Assembly (NCBI RefSeq): GCF_900188405.1
Contig: NZ_FZOF01000027.1
Location: 1-64,000, forward strand
DNA: 64,000 nt
From: Actinacidiphila glaucinigra
GTDB lineage: Bacteria; Actinomycetota; Actinomycetes; Streptomycetales; Streptomycetaceae
Direction: 5' to 3'
Shown here: positions 1-7,488 of the stretch, piece after piece
Position numbering within the stretch: the first letter of the stretch is position 1
Layout of the letters: each line of letters opens with the position of its first letter
The notes under the pieces: generated by a model
The model's input: only the letters and a program-made list of their open reading frames with translations
Databases searched by the model: none
Told to the model about the DNA's origin: nothing
Made by a program: the position numbers and the translations under genes

Positions 1-359
1 GCGTTCAGGAGCCGATTCCTCCCGGGGCTGAAACCCCAAGCTTCCTCGGCAGAACACGGTGAAATAGATGCCCTCAGGGTCACGGCCCAGAGCTTCGCGC
101 CCAATGCTGAGACGCAGCTCGACGATCCCTGCCCGGTCGGGAGTAGCCCGGTCATCGGCCATGTCGAACAGGAACGGCAAGCTCAATGCGGTGCACGGGT
201 CGACGGCTCCTTGGTCATGGGCCTCCGCACAGACTCCGCAAACGCCTCGGTCCGTACCGCGGGGTCCGGAGAGAGCATGTTCTGGAGATGGCCCGGGACT
301 CCACATACCTGACCGGGCAGGTGGCCGGTCGTCCAGTCGACACCATGTGTATGGATCAT
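1..359 (-). pseudogene. HEAT-repeat protein, frameshifted and cut by the window edge
   Basis: Two reading frames on the minus strand join into one recognisable protein. The start region (ATG at 359) reads MIHTHGVDW then SPDPAVRTEAFAESV, the N-terminal pattern of Streptomyces HEAT-repeat proteins. Near 220-235 the frame shifts, and the other frame continues HDQGAVDPCTALSLPFLF, also typical of that family, out of the window. The intact family pattern is ...HQG.VYPCTALSLPFL. The break could be a real frameshift or a sequencing error. Family function is not established (armadillo/HEAT scaffold). It lies downstream of the histone-like gene on the same strand. Confidence 0.55.
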
Positions 360-403
360 GGACGACAGTCTCCAAGGGACCACTGACATCCACGGCGCCG
401 GCT

Positions 404-1186
404 TCAGCCGACCGAAGCGTTCGGTGTCGCCTTGCGTGCTTCGGTGAGGGCTCGCTGCCTGAGGTTTCCGCCGAACAACTGAATCGTGGTGGCGGCCAGG
501 ATGTCGTCCCTGCCGATCGTCCGCCCGTCCCCGCTGCCGGTTGACAGGTCCCGGTGGGAGTCGTTGAGGAACGGGGGTGGGGCCGGTTGGCCCGACATCA
601 CTGGGGTGACAGTACCGAAACGTTTGGCCCCGCGCTCGCGAACGACCATGGCCGCATCCCGGGCGAGGTCCGTCAGGAACACGCTCGCGATGCCGTCAAG
701 GTCGCGGACCATCGCCGGGACAGCCGTCGCCCTCTGGCTCCGCAGCAGCTTCTTGACCCCGGCCTCGAACCTGTGGGCGCCGACCACTGCACTCGGCTTG
801 CGCGACCTGCTGCGCTTACGAGAAGACACGATGACGCCCTCGGCGTCGTACAGGACACCGGTCAGGCCTCGAAACGTCGGGCTGTGGTCGTACCATCTGG
901 TCCCCACCTCGAGCTCGACGTTCCGGTCGATCGCCGAGAGAAGGTCCCGGGGAATCAGCTTCTTCCGGGCCTCCGCCGCCGCCGCTCTCCTCGCGCAGTC
1001 GATGATCTCCGTCAGCACTGTCCTCGTCACCGACGCGGCGGCCCACGCGGCCGACCTGGAGACATGCATCGGGGTGGCGTCTCTGAAGACCGCTTTGACG
1101 AGCGATGGCTTGAACGGCGAGACATCCGTCATCGAGGCGGTCTCGAGTCCGCTGCGCTCAAGGCGACGTGCGGGCAGTGTGGTCAT
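404..1186 (-). CDS. Eukaryote-like histone doublet: H2A-type fold fused to H2B-type fold
   Basis: 260 residues from ATG 1186, preceded by AAGGAG at 11 bases (a longer frame opens at 1261). Residues about 24-94 align without gaps to core H2A: FKP...VKAVFRD (helix 1), [13 protein letters not shown] to ARRAAAAEA (helix 2), [18 protein letters not shown] (loop 2 and helix 3), matching H2A [30 protein letters not shown] at 104-112 resembles the H2A tail after the fold. Residues 121-131 are a basic linker (RKRSRSRK) like the H2B N-tail. Residues about 138-260 follow H2B: [10 protein letters not shown] (helix 1), a long hydrophobic helix 2, a roughly 34-residue insert (about 188-221), [11 protein letters not shown] (loop 2 and helix 3), then [17 protein letters not shown], matching the H2B alpha-C LLPGELAKHAVSEGTKA. 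Likely DNA packaging or a nucleoid role in the cytoplasm (inference). Own promoter probably within 1187-1262, after the upstream gene's terminator. Confidence 0.72.
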   Translation of the reverse strand: [260 protein letters not shown]

Positions 1187-1262
1187 CGGAAGGAACGCTC
1201 CTTGCTCTCGGACTCTCGGAGTTGTCAGAGGCCCACACTTCACCACGCGGTGATCCGACAAC

Positions 1263-1302
1263 GGTGCCGGAGGACCGTATTCCTACGCGGTCCTCCGGCA
1301 CC
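1263..1302 (-). terminator. Strong stem-loop terminator
   Basis: Perfect 15-bp inverted repeat: GGTGCCGGAGGACCG (1263-1277) and CGGTCCTCCGGCACC (1288-1302), with a 10-base loop. It lies about 40 bases past the stop of the secreted repeat protein. No U-tract, as is usual in Streptomyces. It separates that gene from the histone-like gene. Confidence 0.85.
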
Positions 1303-1340
1303 GACTGCCGGATCACCCCACCCGGGTCGCCCGGTGGACG

Positions 1341-2603
1341 TCACCAGTCCGAGTTGGTCGCCCCCAGACTCAGCAGGACCTGGTCGAAGGTGTTCCCGTC
1401 GTTGTCATCCGTGTACGCCATGGAGAGTGTGCCGAACGGGGAGGAAGCCAGCGAAAGCTGCTCCTGCCGACCGGTCGTGACCTGGCTGACGGACTGGGCC
1501 GGCAACCGGCCGGCGAAGGTGCCGTCGGGGTTGAGGCCCCGGGCCCAGACCGCTGGATCGGTGCCGGCGACGCTCCAGCCGACCACGGCGTCGCGCTGGT
1601 CGTCGATGCCAACGGTGGGGTTGCCCGCTCCGGCTCCGCTGGAGACCTCGACCTCGGCCGAGCCGGCGGTGCCGGTCGCGGTGAACGATCGGGCCCAGAC
1701 GCCACGGGTCCCGGTGTGATCGGATTCCCAGGCCACGGCGAAGTCGCCGTTGAAGTCGGCGGCCACGGCCGGGCGCTGCTGCTGCCCGTCGGCGAGGCTG
1801 TTGGCGCTGCGGCGGCTGAGTGTGACCGCGCCGTTCGCCTTGGCCAGCTTCACCAGGCCGATCTGGTAGGCGCCGTTGTTGTCGGTGTCCTCGTCCCAGA
1901 CGACGACGGCGTCGCCCGAGGCGGAGGTCGCGACGTCGGGGTTGTGGTGCGCGCCGCCGGCCGCGTTGACCGTGACCTCGTAGGCTTTGGTCGTGGTCCC
2001 GGTGAACCCGGCTGCCTTCACCGTCGCCGCCGCTGTGCCCTGGATGTCCTCCCACACCACGGAGAACGCGACCGCCGTGGTGCTGTTGGGCGCGCCGTCC
2101 GGATCGACCGCGACGCGCGGATGGATCTGCTGGCCGTCGGCGCTCGCGTTGGCCTGGCCGGAGCCGAGGAGCGTCCCGGCCGGGGACAGGACGCGGTAGG
2201 TGATGTTGTAGAACCCGTTGCCGTCCGGGTCCTCCGCCCACACGACGACGGCGTTGCCCCGGTCGTCGAGTCCCACGTCGGGTTGGAGATGCCGCCAGGT
2301 CACGCCGGCGGTGCCGCCGGCCGAGAGCTTCTTCTCGTAGGCCGAGACGCCGTTGCGGTACATCCGGACCCACACGTCGCTGTGCGCGTTGTCGCCCGGG
2401 TTGGTGGAGTCGCGGTCGTCCTCCCACACCGCCGCGACGTCGCCGAGGCGGTTGGCCGCGATCGAGGCGGTGTCCTGGTCACCGGCGGAGTCGCTGTTCG
2501 CGGTCGTCCAGGACGAGGGACCTGCCGCCGAGGCCGGGGCGGTCATGGCGAGGGCGGCGAGCAGGCCGGCGACGGCTGCGCCGAGTACGGAGAGCTTACG
2601 CAT
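1341..2603 (-). CDS. Secreted protein with propeller-like W-E-D repeats
   Basis: 420 residues from ATG 2603. Residues 1-27 form a Sec signal (MRKLSVLG, hydrophobic core, APASAAG). The mature part carries about six repeats of a beta pattern ending in VVVWxED or similar (VAAVWEDDRDS, VVVWAEDPDGNG, FSVVWEDIQGT, VVVWDEDTDNNG, VAWESDHTG, VVGWSVAG), spaced 50-60 residues, suggesting a beta-propeller. No enzyme motif recognised. The start ATG overlaps the phoD stop by 8 bases (ATGCGTAA), so translation is probably coupled to the phosphatase, and the two exported proteins may act together outside the cell. A longer frame begins at 2636, but the signal peptide fits 2603. Confidence 0.75.
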   Translation of the reverse strand: MRKLSVLGAAVAGLLAALAMTAPASAAGPSSWTTANSDSAGDQDTASIAANRLGDVAAVWEDDRDSTNPGDNAHSDVWVRMYRNGVSAYEKKLSAGGTAGVTWRHLQPDVGLDDRGNAVVVWAEDPDGNGFYNITYRVLSPAGTLLGSGQANASADGQQIHPRVAVDPDGAPNSTTAVAFSVVWEDIQGTAAATVKAAGFTGTTTKAYEVTVNAAGGAHHNPDVATSASGDAVVVWDEDTDNNGAYQIGLVKLAKANGAVTLSRRSANSLADGQQQRPAVAADFNGDFAVAWESDHTGTRGVWARSFTATGTAGSAEVEVSSGAGAGNPTVGIDDQRDAVVGWSVAGTDPAVWARGLNPDGTFAGRLPAQSVSQVTTGRQEQLSLASSPFGTLSMAYTDDNDGNTFDQVLLSLGATNSDW

Positions 2604-4137
2604 CGGCCAACCCCGGGGTTCCGTCGTGGATGACAAAGGTACGGGCGGTGGTCGCCGGCGCGCCGTGTTCGGTCACGGTCGCCACCGACCGGAAGTCGGC
2701 TGTGAGCTGCGAGGGCGTGATGTGCGTGCGGACGTAGCCGCGCCGGTTGGAGTAGAAGCGCAGGTGCGGGTTGAGCGATCCGTTGGGGATCGCCGTGGTG
2801 GCGCTTCCGTTGCCGGTGCTGGTGATGGAGGTGCAGACGAGCTCGGAGCCGATCGTCGCCGACGACGGATTGGCGTAGTCGGCCTTGAGGTCGTTGCCCC
2901 ACGAGGCGTGCACGTCACCGGTGAGGACGACCGGGTTGCGTACGCCGCGGTCGATGATGCCCTTCTGGATCCGGGCCCGGCTGCCCCGGTAGCCGTCCCA
3001 GGCATCCATGTTCATTGCGCCGGCCGAGTTCACGTTGCGGGCGAAGAAGACCTGCTGGCCTATGAGGTCCCAGGTGCTCAGGTGCTGGCCGAGTCCGTCG
3101 AGCAGCCATGCCTCCTGAGCCGCGCCGGTGATCGAGCGGGCCGGCAGATCGGCGTCGGCGCAGACCTTCATCCCGTCGCCGCAGGCCTGGTCGTCGCGGA
3201 ACTGGCGGGTGTCGAGCATGTGGAATGTGGCGAGGGTGCCCCAGCGGACCCGGCGGTAGAGCTGGATGCTGTTGCCGGAGGGGGTCGCGGCGGCCCGCAG
3301 TGGCATGTTCTCGAAGTAGGCCTGGTATGCGGCGGTGCGACGCGCGGTCCACTGGGCGGCCGTCAGCGCGGGGCTGCTGTCGGCGCGGACCGTGTTGGCG
3401 TAGTTGTTCTCCACCTCGTGGTCGTCGGGCACGACCAGCCACGGCGCGATCGCGTGCGCGGCCTGCAGGTCGGGGTCGCTGCGGTAGAGCGCGTAGCGGC
3501 GGCGGTAGTCGGCCAGCGACACGATCTCGCTGCCGAGGTGCTGGCGCACGGCGCCGGCGGTGGCGCCGCCCTCGTAGATGTAGTCGCCCAGGTGCAGGAT
3601 CAGGTCGGGGCGGTCGTCGGCCATGCGTCGGTAGGCGGTGTAGTAGCCCTGCTCGTAGTGGGCGCACGAGGCGAAGGCCATCGTGAAGTCTCGCCCGACC
3701 GTGTTCGGAGCCGGCGCGGTGCGGGTCCTGCCCACCGGGGAGATGAATCCCTGGGCCCGGAACCGGTAGTAGTACTCCGAGTCCGGGGCGAGTCCACCGG
3801 CCAGCACGTGGACCGCGTGGGCCTGTGCGTAGCGGGCGGTGAACGTGCCGGAGCTGACGAGGGTCGTGAAGTTCTGGTTGGTCGATACCTGCCAGTCGAC
3901 GGTGACGTCGGCGTTGGGCATGCCGCCCTGACCGTCCGCGTTGGTCGGTGTGGGAGCCAGACGCGTCCAGAGGACCACGCTGTTGTCGTCCGGTTCGCCG
4001 GAGGCGACACCGAGCGTGAAGGGGAAGGGGACGGAGGCGGCGGCCGACGGCTGTGCCGTCGCCCCGAGTTGGAGCGCTGCGACGCTCGCGGTGGTGAGCC
4101 CGCCTAGGATGAAGATGCGGCGACTGAGGTTGCTCAT
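2596..4137 (-). CDS. phoD: PhoD-family alkaline phosphatase, Tat-exported
   Basis: 513 residues from ATG 4137. The N-terminus has a twin-arginine signal (LSRRIFILGG, then a hydrophobic stretch and ATAQPSAAA). PhoD motifs follow in order: FTLGVASGEP near the mature start, an Fn3-like N-domain, FASCAHYEQGYYTAYR, LHLGDYIYEGG, DDHEVENNYA (metal site), DTRQFRDDQ, and TGDVHASWGNDL near the C-terminus. The family hydrolyses phosphomono- and diesters outside the cell using Fe/Ca. Length is normal. An earlier in-frame start at 4209 would put a non-signal extension before the twin arginines, so 4137 is preferred, although no strong ribosome site precedes it. Likely phosphate-regulated by family; I could not confirm a PHO box. 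Confidence 0.92.
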   Translation of the reverse strand: MSNLSRRIFILGGLTTASVAALQLGATAQPSAAASVPFPFTLGVASGEPDDNSVVLWTRLAPTPTNADGQGGMPNADVTVDWQVSTNQNFTTLVSSGTFTARYAQAHAVHVLAGGLAPDSEYYYRFRAQGFISPVGRTRTAPAPNTVGRDFTMAFASCAHYEQGYYTAYRRMADDRPDLILHLGDYIYEGGATAGAVRQHLGSEIVSLADYRRRYALYRSDPDLQAAHAIAPWLVVPDDHEVENNYANTVRADSSPALTAAQWTARRTAAYQAYFENMPLRAAATPSGNSIQLYRRVRWGTLATFHMLDTRQFRDDQACGDGMKVCADADLPARSITGAAQEAWLLDGLGQHLSTWDLIGQQVFFARNVNSAGAMNMDAWDGYRGSRARIQKGIIDRGVRNPVVLTGDVHASWGNDLKADYANPSSATIGSELVCTSITSTGNGSATTAIPNGSLNPHLRFYSNRRGYVRTHITPSQLTADFRSVATVTEHGAPATTARTFVIHDGTPGLADA

Positions 4138-5355
4138 GGCGGCAGATGCTCGCGGCCGCAGGTGAACTTCCCGCCCTGCGATGGGGACGGCCAAATGACA
4201 TGACCACACCGCGAGTTGGTGGGTCTTTATACGGCTATCTCGGGTGCTGGAGCTGGACCTCGGCCGCTGATCAGCCGTTGCGGTTCAGCCGCGCTGTTCA
4301 CATCCTCGGCGCCCGTTAACCGCCCGTCCAATGACGGCCCTGACACGCAACCCGTCCTTCATCTGCTGACATGCTTCGACGAACGAGCAGCACGTCCTGA
4401 CGGGCGTCATGTCGCTCGCCGGGGAGCCCGGCAGGTCCCCGAGGGTCGATGTGGACCTGCCCGGGCAGGACGTGGTCCCGTCCGCGACCGGATACCGGTA
4501 CGAGGCCGGCGACCCGCCGGCCGTGGTGCCCCGACCGCGGAATGGAACCAGAACCAAGGAGCTGTGCGAGTGTCTCGTTGCACGCCTCGCACTGCGGGCC
4601 GTGGACGAGGTCCTGGCCGTCACCCCACCCCACCCCCCGCACGGAAGCCACAGGCCGCGACGACAGGTGCCTCGCCGGGTCCGGTCGCACCCTAGGGAGG
4701 CCGCGGGGCGCGGAGCGGCTACGTCGTGGCGGCCCGCGACCAGGTCGGACCACCCCGGAACGCCGGCATCGGCGAAGGGGGAGGCTTGGTGCCGACTGCG
4801 GTGGGCGCGCGGTCCGGCCCGCACACCGGGCAGACCGAGAGTTGCCGTGGTGGCGACGGAGCCACGGGCGCCGATCATCGACAATCCGGCCGACATCAGC
4901 GCTCCTGTCAGGGATGACGATGGTGCGTGGAACCGCTGAGTGGGTGGCGCACCGTCACGAGCGTGCGGCAGAGCGTCACCCCTGTCAAGGCGCTATCCAA
5001 CATTCCGTGGAATCAATTCGCGTAGAGCGGCGATCTTTTGACGGTTCGCCAAAAAGATTTTGATGACTCGGTCCAAAGTTCTGGACACCACTGGGGACCA
5101 GGATTAGCGTTCCAGCCGATCGACACGATGTTGCGTCGATGTAACGCCAGTACGGCCTTGCAACCCACCCGCCCCGCATGCCGGGGCCGTATGTGACGCG
5201 TCCTCACCGCCGACGAGAAGCCGACCTCCCACCCGCCGCGAGCGGCGGCTTTCCCTCGTCACAGATGTCCCGCACTCCGCAGCACCCCGCCCTGGCGGGG
5301 GTTCCAGGCCGCGGCATGTCGCCGCGGCCGTAACCGCAGCTGAAGGGAAAGCCCC
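4138..5355. other. 1.2-kb gap without a convincing gene
   Basis: Several open frames exist on both strands, but their composition is typical of GC-rich shadow frames and none shows a motif I recognise. It must hold the phoD promoter (minus) and the promoter of the 5356 gene (plus). A small hairpin (CCGCCGC, GA, GCGGCGG, 5233-5248) lies about 110 bases before the 5356 start. Confidence 0.5.
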
Positions 5356-6309
5356 ATGAAGATCCGTTCATACCTTGTTGCAGCCTCGTTGGTCGCGGCC
5401 TCGGGCGGGCTGGTCACGATTGCGGCTCCCGCGCAGGCGGCGCTCACGACCACCTGTGTGGGAGAAGGCGGGGCCGTCACCGTGAGCGGCGCCCTCGTGG
5501 TGCCGGCCGGCGCGTCCTGCACGCTGACCGGTACGAAGGTCAAGGGCACGGTGACGATCGAGGCCGGCGCCGACCTCGTGGCGAAGGGCGTCACCTTCAG
5601 CAGCACCGTCGCCGTCGGGAACAACGCCTACCTGGACATCACCGACAGCAGCGTCAAGGGCGCGGTGACCCAGCAGGGAGCCTTCGGCGCGCACGTGCAG
5701 AACACCACGGCGAGCGGCGGCATTTCGGCCGTCGACGGCTTCCTGTACAGCGTCGACGCCACGGTCAAGGGAGACATCAGATCCTCCTCGGGCGAGCTGT
5801 ACATCTCCGGCACCACCGTCTCCGGCGCGGTCTCCGGCGACGCGAACCTCTACACCGACGTATACGACAGCACGATCACCAAGACGCTCACCGTGAGCGC
5901 CAACACGCTCGGCGGTGTCCTGTGCGCCAGCGAGGTCGAGGGCGACACGGCGTACAAGAACAACTCCGACACCCTCCAGCTCGGCGGCGACGGCCCGCTC
6001 AGTTCCTGCGCGCAGGCCACCTACCTCGGCGGCGACCTCGCGGTCACCGGCAACAACGCGAACGCGGTCCTGGACAACACCATCGTCCGCGGCAAGCTCA
6101 CCGCCAGCGACAACAGCCCCACACTCCAGGTGGGCCCACTGGCCCGCGTTCGCGGCGGCATCGCCGCGACCACCACCGCCCCCTCGGCGTCGCTCGCCCG
6201 GGCCGCCAAGGCGGCCCCGCAGGACCGCGGCGACGACCTCGCCTCGAAGGTGGCGGAGCGTACCGCGCAGGCGGAGGCCGAAGCGGCCGCCGCGGGCACC
6301 GGGCTGTGA
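5356..6309 (+). CDS. Secreted beta-repeat protein of unknown function
   Basis: 317 residues; ATG preceded by GAAGGGAAAG. Signal peptide in residues 1-28 (MKIRSYLVAASLV to APAQAA). The mature protein is a run of short Gly/Thr/Val beta units such as VSGALVVPAGASCTLTG, VKGTVTIEAGADLVAKG and VSGAVSGDANL, which resembles a right-handed beta-helix or bactofilin-like solenoid. Two cysteines in the middle (VLCASE and LSSCAQ) could pair. The C-terminal 50 residues are Ala/Glu/Lys-rich (ASKVAERTAQAEAEAAA), probably helical. First of three exported products (5356-10818), each with its own ribosome site, so probably one transcription unit. Role unknown; perhaps cell-surface or matrix. Confidence 0.75.
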   Translation: MKIRSYLVAASLVAASGGLVTIAAPAQAALTTTCVGEGGAVTVSGALVVPAGASCTLTGTKVKGTVTIEAGADLVAKGVTFSSTVAVGNNAYLDITDSSVKGAVTQQGAFGAHVQNTTASGGISAVDGFLYSVDATVKGDIRSSSGELYISGTTVSGAVSGDANLYTDVYDSTITKTLTVSANTLGGVLCASEVEGDTAYKNNSDTLQLGGDGPLSSCAQATYLGGDLAVTGNNANAVLDNTIVRGKLTASDNSPTLQVGPLARVRGGIAATTTAPSASLARAAKAAPQDRGDDLASKVAERTAQAEAEAAAAGTGL

Positions 6310-6403
6310 TCCCAGCCCGTCCACGGGCGAGAAGCGTTCCGCACCGTCACCACCGCACATCTCACACCCCACTCTTCTTCGCCGCATCCACCAAGGAGTG
6401 ACC

Positions 6404-7372
6404 GTGGGCCACCTGGACAAATCCTTCGACCGCAGAGACTTCCTGCGGGCCACCGCCGGCGCCACCGTGGCGGTCGCCGCCGCCTCCGTCGTCGGCGCCG
6501 CGACGGCTCCGTCCGCCTCCGCCGCGCCCAGCATCCTGTCCATCCCGAAGGACCGCATCTCCCTGCAGCTCTACAGCGTCCGCGACAAGGTCTCCTCGCT
6601 CGGCTTCCGGGTCGTCCTGGAGGAGATGGCACGCATCGGCTACAAGGAGGTCGAGTTCGCGGGCTACACCCAGAACACCTCGATCCTCGGCCGGCAGATC
6701 ACGCTCCAGGAGATCCGGCAGCTGCTCGACGACAACGGCCTGAAGGCGATCGGCAGCCACGTCGGCATCGGGGACTTCCGCTCCAACCTCCAGGCCCAGC
6801 TGGACGCGGCGCAGATCCTGGGCATGCCGCACGTCGGCACCGCCAACGCACCGACGAACTCCAACACGGTCTCGGGCTACCTCGCCGCCGCGGACGAGTT
6901 CAACGCCTGGGGGCAGGCGGCCGCCGCCCGCGGTCTGAAGCTGTACCAGCACAACCACGCAGGCGAGTTCGCCTTCGCCACCGACCAGCCGTCGGTCCGG
7001 CTGTACGACGTCTTCCTGCGCAACACCGACCCGCGCTACGTCTATCTGGAGCTGGACGTGTACTGGGCCTACGTGGGCCAGCACCGCTGGCCGGGCTTCG
7101 ACCCCGCGGCCTACGTGCGCAACCAGCCCTACCGTTACCCCCTGTTCCACATGAAGGACGGCGCCGCCAACTCGAGTGCGGACGGTTACTCCATCGTCGA
7201 GTTCGGCGCCGGCGTCCTGCCGTACCAGCAGTTCATCCGGGACATCGGAGCCCGCGGCAGCCACGTCGGCATCTGGGAGCAGGACACCGCCCCCAACACC
7301 CAGCCCAACCCGCCGGGTTCGTTCGGCGCCGCGCAGCGCAGCTTCACGGCCCTCAAGGGGCTGCTGGCCTGA
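6404..7372 (+). CDS. Tat-exported sugar phosphate isomerase/epimerase-like protein
   Basis: 322 residues from GTG 6404, set by AAGGAG five bases upstream (6393-6398). A twin-arginine signal is clear (FDRRDFLRATAGATVAVAAA, then ASA before the cleavage region). The rest is a xylose-isomerase-like TIM barrel: ISLQLYSVRD, EMARIGYKEVEFAGY, GLKAIGSHVG, YQHNHAGEF, VYLELDVYWAYVGQ, PLFHMKDG and VGIWEQD. The His, Glu and Asp positions expected to bind a divalent metal are present. The family interconverts ketoses or epimerises sugars; exported members often sit next to secreted dehydrogenases, as here. Substrate unknown. Confidence 0.85.
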   Translation: MGHLDKSFDRRDFLRATAGATVAVAAASVVGAATAPSASAAPSILSIPKDRISLQLYSVRDKVSSLGFRVVLEEMARIGYKEVEFAGYTQNTSILGRQITLQEIRQLLDDNGLKAIGSHVGIGDFRSNLQAQLDAAQILGMPHVGTANAPTNSNTVSGYLAAADEFNAWGQAAAARGLKLYQHNHAGEFAFATDQPSVRLYDVFLRNTDPRYVYLELDVYWAYVGQHRWPGFDPAAYVRNQPYRYPLFHMKDGAANSSADGYSIVEFGAGVLPYQQFIRDIGARGSHVGIWEQDTAPNTQPNPPGSFGAAQRSFTALKGLLA

Positions 7373-7488
7373 TCGCAGGCACCCCACCGGGCCCGGCCCG
7401 CCGTTTGCGTACCGCTGCCACGGCGCAACCGGCGGGCCGGCCCGGCTGCGCACCTCCTGACCGGCACAGACCAAGGAGAGGCATCACT

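Noticed and set aside
2353-4107. A 584-codon plus-strand frame opposite phoD and the secreted protein
   Set aside because: Antisense shadow of two convincing genes; no motif.
4281-4305. GTTCAGCC and GTTCACAT repeats as a PHO box for phoD
   Set aside because: Spacing is 13 rather than 11 bases and the position is about 150 bases upstream on the opposite strand sense; too weak to claim.
5062-5085. GGTCC...GGAC dyad as another TetR operator
   Set aside because: The half-sites are in the opposite order and spacing from the GGAC-N6-GTCC set and lie far from the island.
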